Positions 47,964 to 59,900 of a stretch of DNA of 64,000 nt are shown one piece after another. The stretch comes from Diadophis punctatus similis. Its lineage: Eukaryota; Chordata; Lepidosauria; Squamata; Dipsadidae. Both the position numbers and the translations under genes were made by a program. The stretch covers positions 7,352,501-7,416,500 of the forward strand of contig JALIGW010000028.1 of NCBI GenBank assembly GCA_023053685.1. The letters are read 5' to 3'. The notes beneath the pieces were generated by a model. That model was not told where the DNA came from, did no database searches, and worked only from the letters and a program-made list of their open reading frames with translations. Each line of letters begins with the position of its first letter. The first letter of the stretch is position 1.

Positions 47964-50900
47964 GTAGGAGAGGAGAAAGGGGAGGGCTCTGGCCGTATTT
48001 ATACCCCCCCCCCCTTTTTTTTTTGCTGGTGGGCTTACGGGCTTCTCCGCGAAATGGGTTCCGTGTTATCTTGGTGTGCAGCCGCGGTTGTCTCAGTCGA
48101 ATTGTGTACTCTGTCGGGCCTTTCCTGACACACCCACTCTCAGCGTTTCAGAAAGGGACGCATTTCACTAAAGAGGTAGACGCAGTTCGTTTGACGTGCT
48201 TTTAAGGTTGGTTTCTTCCGCTATTATTTTATTATTATTATTATTATTATTATTTAAAGGGGATCATGAAGCTTCGGGCGGCATTTTTACACTTATTTCG
48301 GAATTAGCTCTGTTGAGCTGCTGCTGAGCGTCAGGACGTGCTTCGAATTGCTCTGCAGACTGGAAATTACGCAAAACGTGATGAAAGGTTTTACAAGATG
48401 CTGGCTTAAATCAGCTCGTCCTGATAAAAGTTGACTGCAGGCAGGCTTAATTGCATCCCCAAATAATTATCCACTCACTTAGATTAAAAATTTGGAAGAT
48501 ACTATCTAATGTTTAAGTCTATGGTTACTCTACTTAGGATCTAAAGACTCGTGAATGTATCTGCTTCTGGCTTTAATGGATTCTATCCAACACTGGTGGT
48601 TTCCTGATACAGTGAAAGTCAATTAACCGAGGGATAGAATCAAGATCACGTGAAGTGTTAATACCACTTTAAGGCCATACTTTAAGGCCACACTTGGAAT
48701 ACTACATTCAGTTTTGGTCACCAAAATGTAAAAAGGATGTTGAGAAGAGCAACCAAGATGATTAGGGGACTGGAGGCTAAAACATATGAAGAACGGTTGC
48801 AGGAACTGGGTATGTCTAGTTTAATGAAAAGAAGGACTAGGGGAGACATGATAGCAGTGTTCCGATATCTTAGGGGTTGCCACAAAGAAGAGGGAGTCAA
48901 ACTATTCTCCAAAGCACCTGAGGGTAGAACAAGAAGCAATGGGTGGAAACTAAACAAGGAGAGAAGCAACTTAGAACTAAGGAGAAATTTCCTGACAGTT
49001 AGAATAATCAGTGGAACAGCTTGCCTCCAGAAGTTGTGAATGCTCCAACACTGGAAGTTTTAAAGAAGATGTTGGATAACCATTTGTCTGAAGTGGTGTA
49101 AGATTTCCTGCCTAAGCAGGGGGTTGGACTAGAAGACCTCCAAGGTCCCTTCCAACTCTGTTGTTGTTGTTGTTATTATTATTTGATAAACCTAAAACAC
49201 AGTATTTAACCACTAAGTATTTAACCAGGAATTTAAGTAGAAATCACTTATTTCTTTTATTTTTAAGATTTGTTTGCTGCCCATCTCTCCGCAAGGCTTA
49301 TGCATTTATTTTCACAAAAACAACAAACTTATTAAAGCCCTTAAGTAAGAAGTACATTTGCTTTCAATTCCGCTAGGTAGCATTAGTGAAAAACTAACCA
49401 ATACCCAAACAAAAAAGACTGCAGCGTATAACTTGAACATTTCATGGGACCAAGAATTCAGTATTTTAGCTGATGCAACACCATTAAGTGGACTTAATGG
49501 TGTTGCATATTCCAAATCACTAGCCAGGGCCAAGTTAATGCAGAAATGTGACACAGGGAGGAAAAAGTTAATAAAACCACAAGTAGGGTTGCTCAATAAC
49601 TGTTTTGTTAATATGATTCATCTTGGTAGAAAAGATTATTTTTCTTTGGGATGTATTTGTTAAAATATTGCTCCTATAGTTTAGAATTAATTAAGAATTG
49701 GAATTAATTTCTACAATCTTTAAAAAAATGTTATGGCTAAGCAATAATAAAGGAAAAAAATGCCCACAGTTGTTTGGATTGTGAACCTTTACATATTTTT
49801 GGCTGCCTGCTATCTGCTGGCTTCTTTAGTTGTGCACAATGGCATTATATATACATTATATTTCTTGAGTGCTTGCTTTCAATGGGAGTGCCTTTGTTGC
49901 ATCCATTCCATTTACTCTTTACTTTCAAAGAAGCTTGCCTCTGATAAGCAATAAAGGGTAAAAATTATGCTGTATGGCATATTCCTTTCTTAATTAAAAA
50001 CTTGAGAGAGAGAGAGAGAAACTTCAGAGAGGAAAAATTTGCACATTTTCTTTGCGTTGCTGTACAAAATTATTTTTTCAATTAACTTATTTTTAGATAT
50101 TTGGTATATTAACATTACTTTGTTAACGCTTTGGCATGAGCAACATTTGTTATAATCTGTATTCTTGATTCTCTGTTTTTTTTCTTGTTAATTTTAGGAT
50201 ATATATATAAATTCTCTATATACCGGTATATAGTTTACAATCAAATCAGAAGTAAACTTTTTGGTCAAAAAATTAAGTGCCAGAAGACAGAGCTTGTTTT
50301 TGGTTGTGAATGGACTAAATGGTTGTGCATGTTATTTTAATGTCCCTGTAGCCTAGTGTTACTTTCTCCTGAGCAAACAGTTTAAGCAGTGTGGGGGGCA
50401 ATAGGATCTCAGCTTTGATCTTTAAATGACCCATGACAAGATTGGTACAACTCCTTCCTGGTACAACTCCTTCCTATTTCCCACTCAGATGAGTTTCTCA
50501 TCCTTTTCCTTCCTCAGCTTAGAACAGTATATGTTTGCTTATTTTTTTAAGGAAAAAAAATTATACCCTTGCCCTTTACCATTTTCTCATAGTGGTCTGC
50601 AGTGCAACATCTGGAGAATAACAGCTGGCACTAAAATGTAGTTGAAAGCACTCAAAGAGATCCTGAGGCAGATGTACAAGGCCAATGAATTCCATAGTCT
50701 GGCTCCTGTTTTGAAAAATGTCCATTCTGTTTCTAGGTCCTATTCAGGTCATTTCAGTAGTAGAGGCTTCTTTTGCTTCCTGTAGTATGTGGAATAATAG
50801 TCCTTCTGAAGCTATTAGGTAGTTTTAAAGGAGTGTAAATAGAGGCAGAGAATTTACAACCATTCATTTAGTGACCATTTGAAGATACAACAGCACTGAA

Positions 50901-53900
50901 AACGTGACAGGACCATTTTTCACACTTGAAATCATTGCAGCATCTCCATGGTCACGTGATCAAAATTCGGATGCTTGGCAGCTGCATGTATTTATGATGG
51001 TTGCAGTGTCCCACGGTCATGTGACTACCTTTTGCAAAGCAAAGTCAACGGGGAAGCCAGGTTCACTTAAAAACCGTGTTACTAACTTAACTGCATTGAT
51101 TCACTTAACAAATGTGGCAAGAAAGGTCATATAATAGGACAAAATTCACTTAACAACAGTCTTGTTTAGCAATGTAATGTTTAATTAATTAATTAATTAA
51201 TTAATAGTAATGCTCCGTCTTACACATTGGCAAAAAAAATCAGAACATAAAATACAAGCTGGATGGACATGACCTTGTAGACGACCCTCACTCTGTTAAA
51301 GACTTTGGAGTACTCATCTCTAATGATCTAAGTGCCAGAGCCCACTATAACAACATTGGCAAAAAAGCATTAAGAGTTGTTAACCTAATCTTGCGTAGCT
51401 TCTTCTTTGGTAATATTGTACTTTTAACTGGAGCATACAAAACATTTGCTAGACCAATTCTCAAATACAGCTCATCTGTCTGGAACCCGCACTACATATC
51501 GGACATTAATACAATTGAGAATGTCCAGAGATATTTCACGAGAAGAGTCCTCCACTCCTCTGTTCGCAACAGAATACCCTATGCCACCAGACTTGAAATT
51601 TTGGGCTTAGACAATTTAGAACTACGCCGCCTTAGGTCTGACCTAGGTGTAGCATATAAAATTATCTGCTACAATGTCCTACCCGTCAATGACTACTTCA
51701 GCTTCAACCGCAACAATACACAAGCACACAATAGATACAAACTTAAGGTAAACCACTCCAAACTTGATTGCAGAAAATATGACTTCAGCAACAGAGTGGT
51801 CAATGTCTGGAATATACTACCTGACTCTGTGGTTTCTTCCCCAAATCCCCAAAATTTTAACCTTAGACTGTCTACTGTTGACCTCACCCCATTCCTAAGA
51901 GGTCTGTAAGGGGCGTGCATAAGCCCACCAACGTGCCTACCGTCCCTGTCCTAATGTTCCCATGTACTCATGTATTCATGTTTATACTTTTACTGTAATC
52001 TCATATATGCTTGACAAAAATAATAAATAAAAAAATAAAAAAATAAAAATGGAAATTTTGGGCTCAGTTGTGGTCATAAATCATATGACAGTTGAAAAAA
52101 AGAAGAGCCAACAATGTAAGGCTTATGATATTTTACAGCTACACAGTTTCTTCTAATTCTTTAGTATTTGTTTCACCCCTTTAACAAACAAATATAATCA
52201 ATGGGAAGTTGAAACTGTTCTATTTAAGGCAGTGTGCCCTTCTTCACATTAAAGAGTTATTATTGAGGGCAGCCACTAGGTTGCTATATGATATGCCAGG
52301 AGGACCATTCTTAAGGAACTTCTCAAAAAAGAAGTGGCATGAGACCAATTGCTTGGAAAAATAAAACAGTTTGCAAATGCTGAAACAGGGATTTCTTTCT
52401 GGTAAAATGAAAAACAAATTTATAGTACACAACTTTAATTGTAAAAAAAAAGACAGCTGTGGTTTTTCTTGTTCTTCTGAATAAATATTACCAGTAAAAT
52501 TTTCCCAGGCTCACAATTCTGTATAAAAGTCCCTTTCCGGTCCCAGTGAAACTGCTATTATTTTACCCACAAGTGGTTGTCCCTTTCTTATTATTTACCC
52601 TGTGGTACATTGGGCATATCCTTTTAGCAAACATTATTTAAAGGGTTTCCTTGTACTTTGTATATTTGTAAGAAACGTAAACCTAGAAAAGAGGGCATAT
52701 GTAAAGCCATATGTGGTCTCAAAGCTCTGATGCTATCTGTTTGTACTTGACCACACATTCTGTTTTGTTTCATAAGTATTATGTTATATTCCAGTTTGCT
52801 TGAATGCAGTGAGTTTCTCTCTGATCTTGAAAAGAGATATATTTGCTTTGGCAAAATTTTGGAAAAAGACTAGACTTAAACCTACTTAAATTTCTCAAAC
52901 TTTATAATACGGGTAGCCCTAGACCAGCGGTTCTCAATCTGGGGGTCGCGACCCCTTTGGGGGTCGAACGACCCTTTCACAGGGGTTGGGAGACTTTGCC
53001 CGGACGCTGCCATTTGGGTTCTTTTACCCTCTGTGCATGCGCAGAATGCTTTGCGCATGCGCAGAAGAACCCAAATGGCGGGGGTCACGGCGGCGGGCGC
53101 AACAGCGGGGTGGGTTGCGGCGGGGGCACGGGCAAGGTCGCGGCATTAGGAAGGTTGAGAACTACTGCCCTAGACCTACAACATGTCATTAAGTGACTGT
53201 TCAAAGTTACAATAGCACTGAAAAAAGTGACTTATGACCATTTTCCACACTTAGGACCGTTGCAGCATCCCCATGGTCACATGATCAAAATCCAGACTCG
53301 TTTATGACAGTTGAAGTGTCTTGGGGTCATGTGATCACCTTTTGTGGCCTTCTAACAAGCGAAGTCAATAGGGAAGCCAGATTCACTTAACAACTGGATT
53401 ACTAACTTAACAACTGCAGTGATTCACTTAACAAATGTGGCAAGAAAGATGATAAAATGGCACAAAATTCACTTAACAAATGTCCCACTTAGGAACAGAA
53501 ATGTTGGGCTCAATTGTGGTCGTAAGTCAAGGACTACCTGTACACGTTCCTTCTGCTTAATAAAATCTCCTCAATGGTACCCTGTACTAGGAAAGTGCAA
53601 TATCAGCTTATGGGTTGTGTGCCATGTCTTGTCAAAAGTGATTGTAAAAGTATAAGTGGGGCCAGGATCAACTTTTGGAGCTATCTGGGGTTGTCACAAG
53701 GTGAATGTCTTAACATTATGTCTTAAGATTTAAGACATCTATTTTTTTCCTCACTCCATTCCCTATTATTTCAAAATTGAGGGGAAAAAATGGATCAGAA
53801 TCAATCAGATAATAAAAGCAATAGCAACTAATTGGCATAAATGAAGGTTTCATTTTCTAAGACTGGAATGAGGGAGGGGAAATCTTGTAAAATCTTGGGT

Positions 53901-56900
53901 TGTATTGCTGTTTGATTTTATTTTTTTAAGAACTATTTATTTCTTTCCTGCTTTTAAGGTTATGTAAATGCTCGCCTGGAAAAAGAAACACCAATTTTTA
54001 ACAAACAGAGAATTGACTTCACACCTCCCAAGCAGATTAATAGTATGATTGTCTCATCTAACCAACTGTGTATGAGTCTTGGAAAAGACATAGTATTTAG
54101 GTAAGCACTACTTAGAATTTCTTTACATATTTAGAAACCATCTCTCAAAAGAAATTAGAATAGAATTGTCTCTGATTTATTAAACATAAAAAAATGAAAG
54201 CATTAAAAGGGTGGGGAAATCAAAGTTTGAATCGGACTGTGATAATTGCAAGATTAGAGCCAGTTGTATCTTTGCATAATATTTGTTTTGTAAGAATATC
54301 CTTTCTTTGATTATCACATCATGAATACGATATATTTAAGGAGAGCTTTCCTTGCAGATCTTAAAAATAAGGCAGGCTGATATAGCTAGAGAAGCATTCT
54401 TTCAGATTTTGAATCTAAAGTCACTTGGGACTTTAAAAATAGCCATGGAGACTTTGAATTAGTTTGGAAAAAGTTGGAAACCAATGCAGAGTTTGTGCCA
54501 TCAGTCTTAATATCATTCCATTTCGCTGCACCCATTGACATTATAGCAGATCCATTTTGCTATCCGCCCTCCCTCCCTCCCTCCCCGTGTTGACTCTTGG
54601 TGATTGGAGAAGTCCCTGCAGTTTTGTGCATAGTCAGTCATAATATACTAGTTTATTTGAGCTCATTTGGAAGATTATCAAAAGTCTCTCTGCTGCATTA
54701 ATGACAAGAGTACTGTACATTCAGGTATATCTTCAAGTTTCATTCTTAAATAGAAATATATGCTGGCCCAGGACAGTGCTTTATGCATCTCTGCCCTCCA
54801 TGTATATACTAAAATGGCTGATATTTTTGTTCATTTCTTGTACCTTGCTGTTGCAAAATGTAGCTTGCATCCCACCCACATTTGAAAAAAAAAATTGACT
54901 GTAATCTGGGAGTTAAAATATTAGAATCTATAGCTGATATTTTCAGCAAAAGACCCCCCCCCAAAAAAAACCAAATCAACTTGCATCCCAATAACAATGG
55001 ATATATCCTCTCTGCCTCTTAGACCCTGAAAAGCTTCTGCCAGTCAGAGTGGATTATCCTGGGCTAGATTTAAAAAAAATTGATTTGCATTATGGTAATT
55101 TCAAATGTGAGAGACAACAGGAAGTTTTTTCCTGGTTTTATGGAAATGTTGAGATTGTCAGTTTTCATGACTGATTTCTGAGTTCTTCATGTTTTGAATA
55201 AATTTGTTTTTTTTAATATCTTGTATTTTATTATTTTACATTTGGGCTACTACATACTAAATTACGCTAAAAAGAAAATGGATAGATTGCCATTCTCTGC
55301 ATCTGGGGAATGCTGTAATTTTCTTGCTTATTGTGTAAACCAGGCCATCACATTTGACCATGACATTACTTATTTGAGCATAACATGTTATGCAAACACA
55401 GCAGTTGTGTTAATCTGTGTTTAAGGTTAAGCTTATTGCTGGAAAGAAAAAACCGGCCACTGGTTACCCATAGTGAAAAAACTAACTGCATGTACAAAAG
55501 TAAATACATATTTTTAATAATAACTTGCCCTCAGACCATACTTTAATAGTCATCAAAATTACAAGAAAGTGGACCCAATCACTCCTCCCCGGGGAAAGCA
55601 TTTCCTAGCAAGGAGCTACATGAGTACCAGATGGTGAATCTCTGGTAATGGGGGCACTTTCCAAAGGGCCTCCCTGGCTCATTCAGATAACTAGGAAGAT
55701 TCATAGCAAGACCTATCCCTCAGATAGTCAGGTTCTGTGCAGTTTATTATTGCTTATTAACAGTATTTGTGCCTCAATAAAATCATAGAGCCTTGATTGT
55801 GGCAGTTCTTAATCTCATGATCTTTGTAGAAATGAGTGTAGATTTACAAAAAGCAAAAATCTATTTTGAAAAAAAATTGCATGAAACTGTCTTCATAAAC
55901 TGTTTTATGACAGTGTTTCTATCTCTTTTCTTCCAATCTTTCAAGAGTTTGCTTTGCTCCCTTTTTATGTAGACTTGACGTTGCCAAGGCTGATGAGCCC
56001 AATCAGGTTGAACTTGGACGAAAAGATGAAGCCAGTGTTTATAAGCTTTTCTTGGACCACACAGGTAAGAGGATAATAGGGATTGCAGAAGGCTATTTGA
56101 TATTTTTGGTAAATAGTATAAATATTGTGTTCTGACTATTTGTGTTTTATTTCAGTATATTTTCTCTCAGAAAATCTACTGTTTTGTTTTCCTTATGGCT
56201 TTTTATAGATATCAAGCTATTGAAAACTGAATGCTGACTAGCATAGACGAGCCTTTAAAACTATCCAACAGGACTCTGAAAAATATAATCCTGAGTATTT
56301 TTGAATATTTGGGGGCTGTGAAATCTAAATTCATAGCCTTCCTCAAACATCCAAGCTTCATGTTTGGTCCTTCCTGTAATTCTAGATTAATTCCTTTTTA
56401 TCCTCTTTCTCTACAGGTTCCCATCTTATCATTGCCCTGAATAGCAGTGAGTGTCTCTACTTGAACAGAAGTACTCAAAAGATACGGCTTCTTTCTCGTT
56501 GGAAAGGTCATTTGATTGAAAGTGTGGGTTGGAATAAAATTTTTGGTACAGAGATAAACACTGGCCCCATTTTGGTTGGAACATCACAAGGCCAAATATA
56601 TGAGGCTGAGATTTCTGTCACTGAAGGCAGTCTTTTTAGTACTAATCCTGATCAATATTTCCGCCTGATTTATACCTTGGAGGAGGAAGCTGGTCCTGCC
56701 CCAGTCTGTTGCCTTGAAATAGAACGAGGAGTTGATGGGAAATGGTTTATTATTGCCACCACTCATAAGAGGCTTTTCCAGTTTGTTGGCAAGATTCCGG
56801 AAGGGTCAGAGCCTCAAGCCTTTGGCACCATATTTAGCATGCCTGAAAATCATTTGCCTGGATTTCGAGAGTTTCCGGCTAGTCTTGGCTACAGTGAAAT

Positions 56901-59900
56901 TGCATTCTACACTCCCAAGCTTCGTTCTTCGCCCAGCGCTTTTGCTTGGATGATGGGAAATGGGGTCTTGTATGGCTCTCTGGATTACGGACGTCCTGAT
57001 TCTGTTCTGAGTGATGAGCAAGTATGGGAATACCCTTCTGATGTAGACACACTGGCTAATAAACCCATCTCCATAGTGCTCACTCAGTTTCATTTTCTGC
57101 TGCTTTTTCCTGATAGAGTGAATGCTGTATGCACTTTGAATGGGCAAGTTGTCTTCCAGGATGTATTCCTAGAAAAGTTTGGCTCACTAAAGCGTATGAT
57201 CAAAGATCCTGCATTTGGACAAATCTGGATTCACACCGAGAAAGTTGTGTTTCGGTATAACGTTCAGCGAGAATCCCGTGATGTATGGAAGATGTACATG
57301 AATATCAACAAGTTTGATTTGGCTAAAGAGTACTGTAAAGACCGCCCCGAGTGCCTGGATATCGTGCTGGCAAAAGAAGCAGAATACTGTTTCCAAAACA
57401 AGAGATATCTGGATAGTGCAAAGTGTTATGCACTGACCCAAAATTACTTTGAGGAGATTGCTCTTAAGTTTATTGAAGCTAAACAGGAAGAGGCACTGAT
57501 GGAATTTTTGATAAAGAAACTGGCTAGCTTGAAGCAGTCTGAAACAACACAAATAACTCTGCTGACCACTTGGTTAACTGAACTATATTTAAATCGCTTG
57601 GGAGTGCTGGAAGGGGATGGGTCAAAGCAAGACCTCTATGATCAGACCAAGGAGAAGTTCCGGAGTTTCTTGAGTAGCCACAAAATCAAAGACTCCCTTC
57701 GCAACAATCGATCAACTATTCATGAGCTATTGGCAAGTCACGGGGACACAGACCACATGGTATACTTTGCTGTCATAATGAATGATTATGAGCGAGTGAT
57801 AGCCCATTACTGTCAACATGAAAATTATAACGAAGCATTAAAAGTCCTCTCCAGAATCAAGAATGAGGAACTCTTTTACAAGTTCTCTCCAATTTTGATC
57901 CAGCATATGCCCAAGAAAGTGGTAGATGCTTGGATTGAAATGGGCAAGGACTTGGATGCCAAGAGGCTAATTCCTGCTCTTGTCACCTACAGTCAGAGTG
58001 GGAGTACCCAGCAGATCAATGAAGCCATTCGATACATGGAATTCTGTGTGAATGAGCTAGAAGAAACTCAGGAGGCCATTCACAATTACTTGTTGTCACT
58101 CTATGCTTTGTGTCGGCCTGACTCATTACTGTCCTACTTGGAACATGCTGGAACCTTCGCTGACAGTATCCATTATGACCTGAAGTACGCACTTAGGCTT
58201 TGTGCAGAACACAGCCACCACCGAGCTTGTGTTCATGTTTATAAAGTTATGGAGATGTATGAAGAAGCTGTTGATCTAGCTTTGCAGGTAAATATGCTTC
58301 TGTATAAATAACAGGTTGCCTCAATTTTTCTCCTTGAAATGTCAGGATCTCTTAAATAATCATCTAAAAAGCTGAAACGGTAGGCAGGATCAATTGTTGA
58401 CTGAAGACCAAGAATGAATTAGGAGACTACTGTTACATTTATTGGTTAGAAAATAAACACTATTAGAGAGGTGGAGCTCTTGCCTCACAATCAGGAGGTT
58501 GTGAGTTCGATCCTAGGTAGAGGCAGATATAGGATCTCCTGCTTGGGCAGTGGGTTGGACTAGATGACCTTCCAACTCTGTTAATCTGTTAAGAACAGAT
58601 TCTCTAATATGAAAATTACCTTGCTGTATTAGATGAAGGCCTGTTTACAGATAGTTGTCGACCGACAACCACAATTGAGCCTGGAATTCTGATAGTCATT
58701 GCAGTCAAGTCATGTCAACATATGCCTGGACTTGATTTTATGACTGTTTTTACAATAGTCATTAAGCAAATCACGTCCTACAGTGAATGTAGAAAGTCTA
58801 CACACCCCTGTTAAAATACCAGGTTTTTAAGATATAAAAAAATTAGATCAGGATAAACCAATTTTTTAGAATATTTTCCTCTTTTAATATAAGCTATACA
58901 ATTCAATTGAAAAACTGAAAACCTTTAGGGGGAAAATTTAAAAAATACAATAGTGGGGTTGCATAAGTGCACTCCCTTTAAACAAAGTACCTTTGATTTT
59001 ATGACAGCATTCAGTCTTCTAAGATAGGAGCCTATAGCATAGCAACATCTTGCCTTGGGAATCTTCCTTGCAGATTTTCAATTTGATTCAGGTCTCTGGC
59101 TTGGCCATTCCAAAACTTTGATCTTCTGGTGAAGCCATTCTTGTTGATTTGGAGGTGTGCTTTATTGTCATGCTGAAAGGCACAATTCATCTTCATGACC
59201 AGCCTTTTAACAGAGGTTTTGTGCCAAAATTGACTGCTATATGGAACAGTCCATAATTCCCTTCACCTCGACTAAAGCCCCAGTTCCAGCTGAAGAAAAG
59301 CAGCCACAAAGCATAATGCTGCCATCACCACGTTTCACTGTGGGGGATATGGTGTACTTTTGGTGATGTGCAGGGTTGTTGGTTTTTTCCGCCAAACATA
59401 CTTTTTTAAACTATGGCCAACCAGTTCATCCTTGGTCTCATCAGACCATAACATATTTTCACACATGCTTTTGACACACTTGATGTAGGTTTTTGCAAAA
59501 TGTAGCTGGGCTTGGATATTAATTGATGGCAGGTGTGTACTATCTACCATCAGCTTGAATGTGATTGGTTAATTCTGAACACAGCCATATCCCTCCTTAT
59601 ATGGTGTGCATATTTGTGCAACCATATTATTGTATGTTGTTTAATTATTTTCCCCCTAAAACATTTCAGTTTGAATTATAGGGCTTATAAGTTATATTAA
59701 AGGTAGAAAAAATTCTGAAGTGATTTATCTTGATCTGATTTTTTTACACCTCAAAAACCTGGCATTTTAACAGGGGTGTGTAGACTTTCTATATCCACTG
59801 TAAATCTGAATCTAGCTCATCCAATGGCAGAAAATGGCAAAAACATCACCAAATGTGATCACATGACCGCAGGATGATGCAATCGTAAATACAGATTGGT

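Larger units (their letters stand above)
47964..53958 (+). other. VPS18 intron 1
   Basis: A 5,995-bp intron with gt/ag borders. Contains the CR1, LINE, mariner-like and hAT elements listed separately. The parts 47964-48617 (with an (ATT)n tract at about 48228-48255), 49185-50840 and 53541-53958 show nothing identifiable. Confidence 0.95.

Noticed and set aside
51391..51909. 172-codon ORF as a possible host gene
   Set aside because: Sequence is a LINE reverse-transcriptase C-terminus followed by a LINE 3' UTR; a second 3' end copy is at 40715-40945.
58462..58592. Functional tRNA gene
   Set aside because: A- and B-box-like sequences are present but no cloverleaf is supported, and the CR1-type tail marks it as a SINE.
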